Notes: a model not told the origin generated them from the letters alone. A stretch of DNA of 64,000 nucleotides from Myxocyprinus asiaticus (GCF_019703515.2 NC_059374.1:15226245-15290244); one strand, 5' to 3'. Positions 48,995 through 61,111 are shown, numbered from the stretch's first letter. Numbers and translations: made by a program.

Positions 48995-49189
48995 CTGTGT
49001 CTTGGGACAAGCTGGCACTGTAGCTGTCACTCTCTGTGACGGTGATGCCATGCTGGGAGCCCACTGTCCGCCAGTCTGAGGTGAGTGTGCGAGCGGGTGT
49101 AGACGCCTGGCATTTAGTCAATGTCCACTGGCTGGAGTAGCGGTTCCTCGTGCTGTGTGCTGATTTCACGCTTTTCCTCGATACTGGAT
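48995..49189 (-). CDS. dscaml1: dscaml1 exon: cytoplasmic tail (RNRYSSQWTL segment)
   Basis: Encodes NPVSRKSVKSAHSTRNRYSS, QWTLTKCQASTPARTLTSDW, RTVGSQHGITVTESDSYSAS and LSQDT. It is rich in Ser/Thr and a likely signalling or phosphorylation stretch. The acceptor is GTTCAG and the donor GTCCAC. Directly upstream in the intron sits a nested pair of hAT-like elements (46650-48717). Confidence 0.95.
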
Positions 49190-49274
49190 CTGAACAAATG
49201 GCAAAAGAATATATAAAACATTAATCAAAATGTACTATCATCAATCATACCTGAGTGAGTGAACTGTGACTTAC

Positions 49275-49427
49275 TGGTTCCTGGTCTAATGTCGGACATG
49301 TCAATCAAAGGGCCTGTGTTCTGAATGAGGGCAGGGTGATGAACAGACACGCCCGTACAGAAGCTCTGAGGATTCACTGATTGGCTGAACTCGGTGTCCG
49401 TCACAGGGATGGTGGCCTTGTCTTCAC
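49275..49427 (-). CDS. dscaml1: dscaml1 exon: cytoplasmic tail (FSQSVNPQSFCTGV segment)
   Basis: Encodes EDKATIPVTDTEFSQSVNPQ, SFCTGVSVHHPALIQNTGPL and IDMSDIRPGT. The acceptor CTATAG is followed directly by GTGAAG, so the exon start itself resembles a donor. The real donor is GTAAGT. Phase 1 to phase 1. Confidence 0.94.
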
Positions 49428-49675
49428 CTATAGGACATAATGGGAAATTTAAAAAATTAGAAACAAATGATGCAATCGTTGACATACATTAAGAGTATAG
49501 AGCTATAAACTAATGTGGATTGGATAGCTCAGATCATTTAGTTTTGGAAGCATTTGATGAGAAATGTTTGAGTTCATACTGAAATTGAAACTGAGTTCTT
49601 ATTGAAAGACTTTGATATCTTGGCAAATATATACTATATATTGTGACATCATACAACACACATTCACACACTGAC

Positions 49676-49794
49676 CTATCTGTTTGATTCCCTCTTTGTC
49701 TTCGATGAGCAGTTGTACACGGGGGATATCTATGTGCAGTCGGGGTCCCTGAGGTGGGCCTTTAACTGGAGTGTCAAAACTTCGATTGTTCTTA
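49676..49794 (-). CDS. dscaml1: dscaml1 exon: cytoplasmic tail (NNRSFDTPVK segment)
   Basis: Reads SKNNRSFDTPVKGPPQGPRL, then HIDIPRVQLLIEDKEGIKQI, a conserved block of the DSCAML1 tail. The acceptor is GGAGCAG and the donor GTCAGT. A (CA)n microsatellite of about 60 bp (near 49826-49890) starts about 30 bp before the acceptor and occupies the polypyrimidine/branch region, where length changes might affect splicing. Confidence 0.93.
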
Positions 49795-49825
49795 CTGCTC
49801 CAGGTGTAAAACAACCACAGACACA

Positions 49826-49839
49826 GACACACACACACA

Positions 49840-49890
<51 letters not shown>
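49826..49890. repeat. (CA)n microsatellite beside a splice acceptor
   Basis: About 65 bases of CA with small interruptions. On the gene strand this is a (TG)n run ending about 30 bases before the acceptor at 49795. Confidence 0.95.
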
Positions 49891-49895
<5 letters not shown>

Positions 49896-49992
49896 TACAA
49901 AAAAAGTATTGACACTGCCATCTTGTACACAGGTAATTAATTTTGAGTTGTATGTATGTCCATAGAGACAATTAACTATTGTATATCCTTAC

Positions 49993-50023
49993 CTGATAAG
50001 CATCTCAGCCAAACTCTTAGCAT
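49993..50023 (-). CDS. dscaml1: dscaml1 31-nt microexon in the cytoplasmic tail
   Basis: Only 31 nt long, encoding DAKSLAEMLI. The acceptor is TTTGTAG and the donor GTAAGG. It enters in phase 1 and leaves in phase 2, so skipping it would shift the frame. The DAKSLAEML peptide is conserved in the DSCAM family directly after the basic membrane-exit sequence, which supports the exon despite its size. Confidence 0.9.
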
Positions 50024-51086
50024 CTACAAAGGGAAGTAGAGAGGTATTTTAATAAAATGCTTTTGTCAAATTATTCTTAAAATGGGTAATTATAGAATAT
50101 TCTAAGCAACTTTCCTTTCTATTTATTCCATTGCTTTCTGATTGGTCAGTTGCGGCATTCTGTAGTAAAATATTTTTGCATAATAACCACCAAAATGTAT
50201 ATTTGACTGTTGTCTCCGGCAATCGATGTCCTACATAGCTGTGCTAGTGTTGTTTCTCGTATCACTCTGCAGTCTCTTTCTTCTTGCGTAATAAAATAAA
50301 TGAAACTGAAATAAATATTTTATGGCCTTTTAACTAATTATTTGGTAAGTGGCTGATAATGTACAGCCAGCTGCTCATTATCACAAAATAAGACTTTAGC
50401 TGAATTATTTTGTGTTAACAGGCTCGTTTGAGATGAGCAAGTTCTGCACAGAACCGATCACCAGTGATCACTGGCAGGTGCATGCCAGTTAGAAATCTGT
50501 CCGACATGCTGTGATGTCAAAAAATGTCCTGCGAGAGTGTGGAGGCAGCAGTTGTAGCAGTCAGGCAGAGCAGTTGCTTTTTCCGAGCTGCGCAAACTGC
50601 AAGCATGATGGGAAATGACTTGCTGATGACACAGCTTAATGCTCCCTGCCTAGAAGGTGGCAATATGCATGAAGAATATGAATCGTCAAAAACAAAAGTG
50701 GAAGTACTCTTAGGAGAGAAGAGTGCTTAGGAGGGCTGTTTCAAAGTGGAGATTTATAGTAAAAAATAACTTAAATATTGATCAGTTTCTCACCCACACC
50801 TATCATATCACTTCTGAAGATATGGATTTACCCACTGGAGTCATATGGATTACTTTTATGCTGCCTCTATATGCTTTTTCGAGCTTCAAAGTTTTGGAAC
50901 CTGCTGACTTGCATTGTATGGACCTACAGAGTTCAGATATTCTTCTAAAAATCATCGTTTGTGTTTAGCAGAAGAAAGAAAGGTGAGTAAATGATGAGAG
51001 AATTTTAATTTTAATTTTGGTTGAACTATTCCTTTAAACTTTGCACTGCTCTCTTTCTTTTACCTCACAACTTTTGTCTCTTTTAC

Positions 51087-51242
51087 CTCTGAGTCTCTTG
51101 AGTCGCTTTTCTTTACGTTTCTTGCGGATAATGAAGAGTAGAGCCATGCCCAGTGTGACCAGGATGACAGGACAGCCGATGGAGAACAGCTTTTTAACGT
51201 CGTCCCCTTCCCCTCGCGCTGACTTAATGGGAGGGATAGTGC
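51087..51242 (-). CDS. dscaml1: dscaml1 exon: juxtamembrane segment and transmembrane helix
   Basis: Encodes STIPPIKSARGEGDDVKK, then a hydrophobic helix of about 20 residues (LFSIGCPVILVTLGMALLFI) and the basic stop-transfer sequence IRKKRKEKRLKRLR. This is the single membrane span of a type I receptor. The acceptor is CCACAG and the donor GTAAAA. Confidence 0.95.
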
Positions 51243-51390
51243 CTGTGGAAGAGAGGAAACAGAGATGAAGTGAAGATCTGGTGAAGAGATGTAGAGATAT
51301 TCAAAGAAAGTTGATGTCAAGGCCACTAATATGTAAAATTCAACAGACTACCAGCACACCAGCATCTCTTACTCCCGTCTGTAAACTTAC

Positions 51391-51678
51391 TGCCATCATA
51401 ATCCAGTGTGGCGAACTGGGAGCTCTGGTTGCCACAGCCCGCGCTGTTGCACGCCTTCATCTTTAGCTCGTACCAGGTGGCCTCACGCAGCTCAGCGAGG
51501 AATATGTCAGCGGAGGCATTGGTGCGAACGTTCTGCCAGGCCCAGGTGCCTTTGGGGCGGAACTCGAGAAGGACAGCCGTGATGGGGCAGCCACCGCTCG
51601 TCCAGCCCAGCAGGTTGAGTCGGGCATGGGTGGAGTTGATGTGAGTGAAGAGTGGCTGGTCCTTATTGAACTGTGGCT
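51391..51678 (-). CDS. dscaml1: dscaml1 exon: complete membrane-proximal FN3 domain
   Basis: A single 288-nt exon encodes the last FN3 domain, from EPQFNKDQPLFTHINSTHAR through GGCPITAVLLEFRPKGTWAW to LREATWYELKMKACNSAGC and FATLDYDGS. The acceptor is TTGCAG and the donor GTAAGT. One domain per exon contrasts with the preceding FN3 domains, which are split. A 450-bp MITE lies just upstream in the intron (51742-52191). Confidence 0.95.
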
Positions 51679-51741
51679 CTGCAAAACAAAGGCAAGACCA
51701 GTTTGAGCCAAACTGTTTTATAGTTTGGTAACACTTTACAA

Positions 51742-52191
51742 TAGACCTTTTTCACACTCTGGGTTTTGGAACGCAGAAGTAAAAGTTTGCAGGGTAATTT
51801 TCAACAGCAGTAGATGGGAGACCACAGCCAATATTATTTTCACTTACCGATTTGCTCCAAGAGCAAAATAAAAAATCCACTATAACATTTGAATGACTTT
51901 CCAGAAGAACAAAAAAAAAAAAAAAAAAAAAAAAAAAATAGAGAGTGGTGGATTAAGACAGTGAGATGGGAGAAGATGCCAAATATACTGTCACTCTCTC
52001 AGCAGCTGTAATAGAAACACCCTCACAGCTGTAGTAATTCATTTGTTTAAACTAATTCCAGGGTGATATAACAATAAGAATAATGTTATAAATTTACACT
52101 CAATATTTAAAAAAATTATCATATAAAACAATTGCTAGATTTATGCTGCTAAATAAGGTGGAAACGCATCACAGTCTGTGAAAAAGGTCTA
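51742..52191. mobile_element. MITE of 450 bp with TAGACCTTTTTCACA ends
   Basis: Starts TAGACCTTTTTCACA and ends TGTGAAAAAGGTCTA, perfect inverted repeats that include a TA on each side. A poly(A) run of about 28 lies inside (51910-51938). A second copy begins at 63367. Confidence 0.8.
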
Positions 52192-52229
52192 TAAGGTTCC
52201 ATTCATTAACATTAGTTAATACATTAGGT

Positions 52230-52645
52230 ATATATTTTTTCCAGCAACTCAATTTTAGTGTGATAAAATCACTTACTAACCTTTTCTGTGTAAAGTTATA
52301 GCCAATTTTACAACTTAGTTGCCATGACGGTGTAATGACAACAAACCCTAAAATAATAAATTGACTGTAAAAAAGACGATTTTAACAACTTTATAGCTCA
52401 AATAATACACAAGTTTTAACAGAAGAATTAATGTAAGTGCTTATATAAAATTACAAGCTTCACATTTTTGCCTTTAAATCCTTCAAAAATTGGCCCCATT
52501 CACTTCCATTGTAAGTGCCTTACTGTAACCTCAATTTTTGCTTTTTTTAAAGAAAAGGACGGACTAGTCAAAATAATTTTTTGTGGTAATCAACATTATG
52601 CCACAAATGCTTTAGATTGAGCTTGAACCCGGAATATTCCTTTAA
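52230..52645. mobile_element. Partial copy of the TTAA fold-back element
   Basis: Matches the right two thirds of 33728-34770 (CTTTTCTGTGTAAAGTTATA, AAAAATTGGCCCCATTCACT, GAACCCGGAATATTCC) and ends in TTTAA. It lacks the left end and the SINE. Confidence 0.65.
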
Positions 52646-52910
52646 TGCAAACTAAGCTGTTATAACGGGTTGGTAAAAAATCATCATGTGTATGATATTA
52701 AGTATAAAATATAAGAGTATATAATTGCCCCACCCTAATAAACAACAGGTGATTTGCATAAAGAAGTCTTGAGACTAAGTGAAGATATAAAACAAATGAC
52801 ATAAAATGCTACATGAGAGTAGAATATTGCTCCTTTAACATATCTTTATATCCTGCCTCAGAGGAATATTGTTGTTCCTATTGAAGTAAGTTAAAAAAAG
52901 TCCCCCTCAC

Positions 52911-53099
52911 CTCTGCCGTGGGTCTTGGCCTCAATGATCTCGCTGATGCGGCCGGCTCCCACACTGTTTTTGGCTGCAAGTTTGACTTTGTACCAGGTGC
53001 CACAACGCAGGTTGTCCAACTTGAATGAACGCTCGCTGGAGCTGATGAAGACATCTTTCCACTCCTCAGTGTTATCCACTGAATACTGCAACACAAAAC
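52911..53099 (-). CDS. dscaml1: dscaml1 exon: rest of the penultimate FN3 domain
   Basis: Encodes [37 protein letters not shown] and [19 protein letters not shown], the second half of the FN3 fold with the typical L-x-x-x-T-x-Y tyrosine-corner region. The acceptor is TTCAG and the donor GTGAGG. It is phase 1 to phase 1. Confidence 0.95.
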
Positions 53100-53287
53100 C
53101 TGAACACACATACACAATAAAGGTGAGTGAATTATGAATATTTATTGCAATTCACAAATATTCATGGCTCTAAGTCTAAGGCATGAATATGTTTTGATGC
53201 ATGTTTATAAAAATATGAGATCTGATATGGGTCACTTTTAATGTTTTAATGTAGCTGTTTCTGATATTTAGTCATCTGACCTACATA

Positions 53288-54734
53288 CAGGTGCATCTCA
53301 ATAAATTAGAATGTCGTGGAAAAGTTCATTTATTTCAGTATTTCAACTCAAATTGTGAAACTCGTGTATTAAATAAATTCAATGCACACAGACTGAAGAA
53401 GTTTAAGTCTTTGGTTCTTTTAATTGTGATGATTTTGGCTCACACAGTCATGGGGAAGACTGCTGATCTGACAGTTGTCCAGAAGACAATCATTGACACC
53501 CTTCACAAGGAGGGTAAGCCACAAACATTCATTGCCAAAGAAGCTGGCTGTTCACAGAGTGCTGTATCCAAGCATGTTAACAGAAAGTTGAGTGGAAGGA
53601 AAAGTGTGGAAGAAAAAGATGCACAACCAACCGAGAGAACCGCAGCCTTATGAGGATTGTCGAGCAAAATCGATTCAAGAATTTGGGTGAACTTCACAAG
53701 GAATGGACTGAGGCTGGGGTCAAGGCATCAAGAGCCACCACACACAGACGTGTCAAGGAATTTGGCTACAGTTGTCGTATTCCTCTTGTCAAGCCACTCC
53801 TGAACCACAGACAACGTCAGAGGCGTCTTACCTGGGCTCAGGAGAAGAAGAACTGGACTGTTGCCCAGTGTTCCAAAGTCCTCTTTTCAGATGAGAGCAA
53901 GTTTTGTATTTCATTTGGAAACCAAGGTCCTAGAGTCTGGAGGAAGGGTGGAGAAGCTCATAGCCCAAGTTGCTTGAAGTCCAGTGTTAAGTTTCCACAG
54001 TCTGTGATGATTTGGGGTGCAATGTCATCTGCTGGTGTTGGTCCATTGTGTTTTTTGAAAACCAAAGTCACTGCACCCGTTTACCAAGAAATTTTGGAGC
54101 ACTTCATGCTTCCTTCTGCTGACCAGCTTTTTAAAGATGCTGATTTCATTTTCCAGCAGGATTTGGCACCTGCCCACACTGCCAAAAGCACCAAAAGTTG
54201 GTTAAATGACCATGGTGTTGGTGTGCTTGACTGGCCAGCAAACTCACCAGACCTGAACCCCATAGAGAATCTATGGGGTATTGTCAAGAGGAAAATGAGA
54301 AACAAGAGACCAAAAAATGCAGATGAGCTGAAGGCCACTGTCAAAGAAACCTGGGCTTCCATACCACCTTGGCAGTGCCACAAACTGATCACCTCCATGC
54401 CACGCCAAACTGAGGCAGTAATTAAAGCAAAAGGAGCCCCTACCAAGTACTGAGTACATATACAGTAAATGAACATACTTTCCAGAAGGCCAACAATTCA
54501 CTAAAAATGTTTTTTTTATTGGTCTTATGATATATTCTAATTTTTTGAGATAGTGAATTGGTGGGTTTTTGTTAAATGTGAGCCAAAATCATCACAATTA
54601 AAAGAACCAAAGACTTAAACTACTTCAGTCTGTGTGCATTGAATTTATTTAATACACGAGTTTCACAATTTGAGTTGAATTACTGAAATAAATGGACTTT
54701 TCCACGACATTCTAATTTATTGAGATGCACCTGT
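53288..54734 (+). mobile_element. Tc1/mariner element, family A, copy 2 (near intact)
   Basis: 1447 bp, with the same ends as copy 1 (CAGGTGCATCTCAATAAATT and inverse), flanked by TA (53286-53287, 54735-54736). The left inverted repeat is shorter than in copy 1 before the transposase start. It lies in a dscaml1 intron in the opposite orientation to the gene. Confidence 0.93.
53450..54453 (+). pseudogene. Tc1-like transposase, one frameshift
   Basis: Starts MGKTADLTVVQKTIIDTLHK with the HTH segment AGCSQSAVSKHVNRKLSGRK. It loses frame at an A-run of four (53600-53603) where copy 1 has five, then continues from 53610 to KGAPTKY. All of the catalytic domain is in one open frame: LFSDESKF, FQQDLAPAHT and NPIENLWGIV (D-D-34-E). 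The catalytic segment is otherwise uninterrupted, so the insertion is recent. Confidence 0.92.
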
Positions 54735-55460
54735 ACATCTGAACACTCATATCCGATTCTCTTCTCAATTCAGAATTTTTCACCATTGATATGATACACA
54801 TAGAGAAAACTGCTAAATCTAAACATCCATAAAACAAGATACATTTGCAAAAGAAGCAAAATGACATAAGATATCACGTCTTGTTTGCAAAGAAATCTAA
54901 CATAATTTAGTGTGGTTAATGCCATCTACAAGAAAAAAAAAAAAAAAAAACTATTTGCTGAAAGAGTAATAAAAATAAAATTACTTTTCCCTTTGAATAC
55001 ATTTTATTGTCCATTGGCAAATAGTATTTTTATTTTTTTTTATTATTATAAATTTTTTTTAATGCATAAACCTCTACATTTTGTTAGATTTCTCTGCAAA
55101 CAAGACTTAATATCAAACAAGACTTTTGCTGCTCCTTTTATTTTTAAGAGCACACACACACACACACACACACGCACACACGCACACACGCACACACGTT
55201 GGTGAGGCTATACTTCTGAGGACTCTCCATAGACATAATGATTTTTATACTGTACGGACTATAGTTTCTGTCCCCTAACCTTAAACCTAACCCTCACAAA
55301 ATCTTTCTGCATTTTTACATTTTCAAAAAAACATAGTTTAGTATGTTTTTGAAGTGATTTGAATCATGGGGACACTAGAAATGTCCTCATAAACCACATT
55401 TATAGCATAATACCCTTGTAATTACCAGTTTGTAACCTAAAAAAAGTCCTCGTAAACCCC

Positions 55461-55514
<54 letters not shown>

Positions 55515-58500
55515 AAAACACAAAATATGTCTTTTAAAATTAAATGAATTAAATTTTAGTTTCTTTTGAGTTTAAATAAGTGTTTTGGGGACTCAGTCCT
55601 CAGTGGCACTATATTCGCCACTAGATGGCAGATTGACACTACAGACTAATCATAAAGTCTTCTCAGATAAAGTGCTGATCTGGGCTGCATTCCACTTCAC
55701 TTTTAACATCCATTCGGGGGAATGGTTTTTTGGCCATTTTGGACATCCGTTCCACTTCGTTCAGTGAGCGAGTGAAGTTTCTGTAGACAGACCCTCAACC
55801 CCTCGATTTTGACAGAGGGAGCGAGTCTACTCTGATGTAGGCTTCAGGCTGCTCCATATCCCACAATGCAACTCGATTGTGACGTGACAGCATATCGCGC
55901 TTCATCAGCCCTTCCCCCACACAACTCTAATCTATGACGGAAGTGAAGTTAGGTCAATTAAGCAGTTAAGAAAAGTTATATTGAGATTTAACAGCATAAT
56001 ACTTGTAGCTACCTTAAACTGTTTATCACACAGTTATAGCCTTTGTGTTCATTATGTTAACATTTTTGTTTGTGTAAATGTTGATTAATCCTTTCTAACG
56101 ACTCATTCTAATGAGAAAAAAAAAAAAGTTACATATGAGATTTATACATAAACCTCTGAAATCAATCACCGAAAAAAAAAAAAATTTCTCAGGTGCAAAA
56201 ATCACTAAATAATTCCACAAATTGACATCAGCCTTCAACATGCTCCAAGTTATCAAGGGTTAAGAGTGTTCAAGTTAAACCCATTACACGTCTTCCGCCA
56301 GTAGTGGACATTCGTGCAACGTAAGCAGTGATGTACATCCGAGTCCATGAGATGGAGTGAAGTTTGCAAGGGAAGGGAATAAAAATCAGAAATGGAATGC
56401 AGCCCTGATCACAATAAACCTCCATAGGCCTTTATCACACTTCTGCATTCGCAGAGCAGAAGCTTCGCTTAGTAGCGTAAAACAACTTCCACTGCAGTCT
56501 GTTTCAACGACAGTGCCCACAGCGTGGGATTATAATGGACTATTTTATGTACAATTCATCTCAAATACTTAATCTAAACAGACCTACATCACCTTACAAT
56601 CATTACTCAGGTATGATGAAGTAAAGAAAAACGGTGTCATGTTGTTTTATTATTTTAAACAGGATGTATGTGAGCAGGGAACACTTCACAGAGTATAAGT
56701 ATGTTTTTTATTAGATGAATGCAAGAATATATACAAACAAGAGTACCTTTACACATTAAAGAGCATTAGAACAAGACAAGGGTGTACAGTAAATCACAAA
56801 AAAAAAAAAAAAAAAAATGCAAAACACTTTTTTTAATTCCGAGTAAAGGTTCTACAGAGTATTTGCGATGATAATGATCACATTGCTTTCATGTACTTAC
56901 TTATTACAATCTCCATGTATGACATAAGATCCATTTAAAAATTTTCAAATAAAGAAACCTTTCCATCCAAGAGTCCGATTACAGAAAATAACTGGTTTAA
57001 TTGTTGTAAACGTGGAGTTATATCCTTGTGGTTTGAGTACGATGATTGGGGAAGCGTCCATTCACGAGTCACGACCGAATGCAATGTAAATAAAAATGTC
57101 TACAACTGTATTATATTTACAGTAGTAAAAACAACGACATTAAAACACTTAAACACTGTCTCATCAGACTTTGTGCTGATAATCGCTTCGCTCAGATACT
57201 ATTACACATTAAAGTGGTAGATAACACATATGGTGAAGTGCTGTGTTAATCTAAAGAAACAATTAAACGTCTGATGTTTACTGCCAAGTGCATCCAAGTT
57301 GGCTAAATTTATTTAGAAAAACTGCGATCGTCCATAGACAGAGCTACTATTCGGAGCCGTATGTGACGACACGCGGACTGTGATAAAGGAGAAAAATGCT
57401 GACTGTACAGTTATGCAAATAGACACACAATATATCATCACCCATCATTATGAGCGGGCAGGATTTGGTGTCTCACTTTGGCTTTGGCAGATGGTAAAAT
57501 AAAGGGTGCCACATCAAAACGATTTACCTGCTGACAGCCCTGTTTGCTCCTAATTCTCCTCCCATCTTTACACACACAAACCACAGACATCTAAAGTTTT
57601 TACCTAATTTACAGTGATATGCAAGCAGTTTGACAGAATCAAGACAGACTGAGAGAAAGACAATTTAAAAAGTAATTAAACAAACATTAGAGAAAGCGAT
57701 ATTGCATATGGAGGTGGAAGGGAAAGAGAAAAAGGAAGAGAAGGAGAACACAGAAACACTTATTTGAGCCCACCATGTAAAAAAAAAAAAAAAAAATGTG
57801 AGACAACCTGAAGCTGGGCTGCAACCTAGTCTCATAGAATGAACGTTACTATAACTACATTTTTTCAAACATTTTCCTACATTTCTGCATTTCGTCGCAG
57901 TTTCCTGGTGGCGCTACAACAACTGTGCATTTTATTCACTTTCACACAAATCAACAACGGCTGATTATGCCTTTATAAACATTTATTTTTCGCACTATTA
58001 CTCACACACTGCTATGTTATGATATTGAAACACTTTTACTATAAAGCATTATTTGAAAAACTATACATTTTAACGCTTGTATTACAGACTCACCTACATT
58101 TACACATTTATTCCGATGTCATTAGCTTACACTGTAGCTTACCAGTTGGACTTTGGACTCGGACGACCACAGTTCGAGACCAATCAAACGTGCAAGTTGA
58201 TCCGTGAGACGAGAGTGTCATAGAAGCGACACGAGATGACGTGGTTGCTTTAGAAAATGTGCTTTTCATTTCTCATTTTGTTTTGGACACTATCGGTAAG
58301 GTTTCGCCATTGGTAAAGGGTAAGGATGTCTGTTTTGTGTCTACCTTTCCTTTGCTTTTAGGACACTATCGGTTTGGTTTACGGTAAGGATATCTGTTTT
58401 GTTTACCTCTAATTTGCTTTCAGGACACACTTTATTAAGTTTAGGTTAAAGTTTTAAGTCAGGGAGGTACGTTTTACTCATAAAAACCTCCATCTAATAT

Positions 58501-58788
58501 TAATCGTAAAAAAAACTCTTCTGATTACGACACCATTTTACTCAGTTTTGGCGCCCTTTGCTGGACATTTCACTGGGAAACTGCAGCCAAACGTGTAATG
58601 TCATTTCGTTTGGCAAAATTTTTTGCCATGGTCACATAATGTTAATGAGACCAGCCTGTGACTTGAAGAGGTAGAGAGAGAAGGACTGGGGAACAACATG
58701 GGCAATTCTAGGATTTGGGGGGCTGAAACCCCTAAATACAGTCTAGCAGTACCTAAGGGAACAGAGCGATTGAGATAAGTGCTTGTAC
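54735..58788. other. Large dscaml1 intron, mostly AT-rich
   Basis: Contains poly(A) near 54930, (CA)n at 55147-55197, a C-run followed by (CA)n at 55457-55515, poly(A) at 56799-56818 and 57778-57796, and a possible long element between 57825 and 58640 whose ends carry AGTCTCAT and ATGAGACC in inverted order. No further exon seen. Confidence 0.45.
55457..55515. repeat. C-run plus (CA)n microsatellite
   Basis: About 21 C residues followed by CA repeats. Confidence 0.93.
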
Positions 58789-58887
58789 CTCTGATGGAGC
58801 TTCCACCGTTGTCTCCTGGGATCCAGGCCAGGGTGATAGAGGAAGTTGAGGTTGTGGACACGGTCAAACGGGGTTGATCTGGAGGCA
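58789..58887 (-). CDS. dscaml1: dscaml1 exon: first part of the penultimate FN3 domain
   Basis: Reads [20 protein letters not shown], then [14 protein letters not shown]: the A-C strands of an FN3 domain with the core tryptophan. The acceptor is TTATAG and the donor GTACAA. It is 99 nt long, phase 1 to phase 1. The intron that follows (53100-58788) holds a Tc1 copy. Confidence 0.94.
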
Positions 58888-59255
58888 CTATAATACAGAG
58901 CACACACACAAATTTTACTCAGTTTATTGACAATACTTTACATATACCTCATAACATTCAACCTGTGCCAAAGTGTGCCATATTTCATATTTTGGTCATT
59001 GTGATTTCGCCAAGTAAGACATAATCCTGGATCAACATCTTTCGTTGGATCTGGAATAACAGTCCTGTCAAAGAAACAGTTCTTTGCCTAAAATTAGAGG
59101 AAAATGATTGGTTGATGTGCATGTTGTTCAAGCCTCAACTCCGGCCCTAAGCATCACTCTAAAATCTGATTAGTATATAAACAAGTATTTTGACATAGGA
59201 ACATGGCCACCTTCACATTTTACAGTACTGTGTAGACATATATGCTGTTCTTTAC

Positions 59256-59419
59256 CTTGCACCAGCAGGTTTACGATGATTGTGTCAAACCCCAGTGTGT
59301 TGGTGGCTGTGCAGGTGTAGTACCCCGAATCTTCGGCTTTAACGGAGCGCAGCACCAGGGTTCCATTTGAAAGGATGTTACGGTGACCATCTTGAGAGAC
59401 AGGGATGGCAGTGTCCTCA
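59256..59419 (-). CDS. dscaml1: dscaml1 exon: second half of the last Ig domain
   Basis: Encodes [20 protein letters not shown] followed by an NLLVQ strand. This is the D-x-G-x-Y-x-C signature of an Ig fold, with the second disulfide cysteine. The acceptor is TTACAG and the donor GTAAAG. Together with 59665-59782 it completes the Ig domain lying between FN3 domains near the membrane. Confidence 0.94.
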
Positions 59420-59664
59420 CTGTAAGAGTCAGATCAGTCAAAAGCACACAGTTTTATTCAGCTGAAGTCATTGTGTTGTAACATTTTTCTTTATTACTTT
59501 CTTGGCATCATTTAACAAAGTAAAGTTCTATGAACTCATCATCTTTTACAAACTACAAGACTTTAACTAGAAGACAGGATTTGTAAAAATAAATGTGTTT
59601 CAGAAACTGATAAGATGGAGACAACGTTATCAGGTACAGTATGTTATTAAATCTGATGTCAGAC

Positions 59665-59782
59665 CTGTCTTTGGTCCATTTGATGGTGGGCGTCGGCTCG
59701 CCCACCGAGCTGCACGGCAGCCGGACTTCCTTCATCCATGGAGTGGTCACCGTTCCACCAAAAGACAGGATTTTAGCAGGAG
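59665..59782 (-). CDS. dscaml1: dscaml1 exon: first half of the last Ig domain
   Basis: Reads APAKILSFGGTVTTPWMKEV, then LPCSSVGEPTPTIKWTKD. It carries the first Ig cysteine (LPC) and the core tryptophan (KWTKD). The acceptor is CTCAG and the donor GTCTGA. It enters in phase 1 and leaves in phase 2, matching its neighbours. Confidence 0.93.
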
Positions 59783-60771
59783 CTGAGGATGAGAAATACA
59801 GAGTTACTCTACATCCATCCGTACCCATGAAAAAACACAAAGTGGGAATTATGAGGGGGATTAAAGTCTTCTGACCCTTCTAAGAATTATTTGAACCCTC
59901 TCAAAACAGAACCGGATTGCACACTTTCATCTCCAATATGTCTGTTTTAGATCTTTTCCTCTGGAAAGCATCACAATCACAACACCTTAAAAAGATCAGA
60001 TCTAAATCATAAAAATCTCAAAGACATCTGCTAAATATCTTATTGACATCTGAGAGATACTCATTGACATGCGCCTTATAGATGTATTGCAGATTTGCAA
60101 ACAATGTAAAAAATACGTCTTCCAGATGTAAACACACACATCAAATATACGTCTGGGTGATGTATGTGTGCTATCAGGGGAAGAGTTTTAGTTGACACCT
60201 CATAAAAGTAGCAATTTAGGGACAACAGACATATAGGTAAGAAAGATATTCAGTGCTATTTCACTAGTTGTCAAATAACTTAATACATTTAAAATTATTT
60301 TGCTTTTGAGTAGTTATCAGTGCTGAATGCAAATAACACACACACACATACACACAAATATAGATTCTTTCTCTTGATTGAACTGCCCCCTTCATTTTCT
60401 TCCTCTCTCTCTCTATTGTCTGGCATATTCCCGGGACATTTGTCTGCCATCTCTTTCTCATTTAGTTGCCTTTACTCCTCTCCACATAATAAACAACAGG
60501 TTATCCCTCCATCCATCAGGAGAGAATAGATGGAGGGTAATGGAAGAAAAGGAGGAAAACAGAGCATCAGTGACAGATAATGACCCATAACACCCTGTGT
60601 TCAATCAGGTCCTCTGCCTAATCAGTCAATTTCACAATTTCTACATAAAAGCTGGGTAAATAAAGCATAATTGCAGCCAGAAAAGCCCCTATCCTTGAGC
60701 TTTCTATCAAACTGTCCATTATGAGACCAGATATCGTCTACTTTAGAAGATTTTCAAACACATTTCACTGA

Positions 60772-61024
60772 CCCTTACAAAAAATCTAAACTAGCCGCAG
60801 ACCTTTTTTGTTGCTCGTTATGTTCACATGCAAATTAACTTTTGATTTGCCGCAAATGTTTGCCAGAAGTTTGCAGCTCTTCACCGGTAGTGGTGAACCG
60901 CCAGCAAACCTTTGGCAACAATGGACAGTTTTCCGCAAGTTTCCTGCAAAGATCATTTGCATGTGAAAATTATCAGTGGCGAATTTGTGGCAAATTTGCC
61001 ATGAATTCTCAATTTTCGTAAGGG
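60772..61024. mobile_element. MITE family C, copy 1
   Basis: Starts CCCTTACAAAAAATC and ends TTTTCGTAAGGG, imperfect inverted ends. The body has GATTTGCCGCAAATGTTTGC and CAGCTCTTCACCGGTAGTGG, repeated in copy 2 across the next exon. Confidence 0.72.
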
Positions 61025-61111
61025 TGGTCATCTTGAAGACAAGCATCCAACTGCCAATGTTAATAACTTACTAACTTAATTCCCTATTAATCTCTAGTCA
61101 GGGGTACATGC

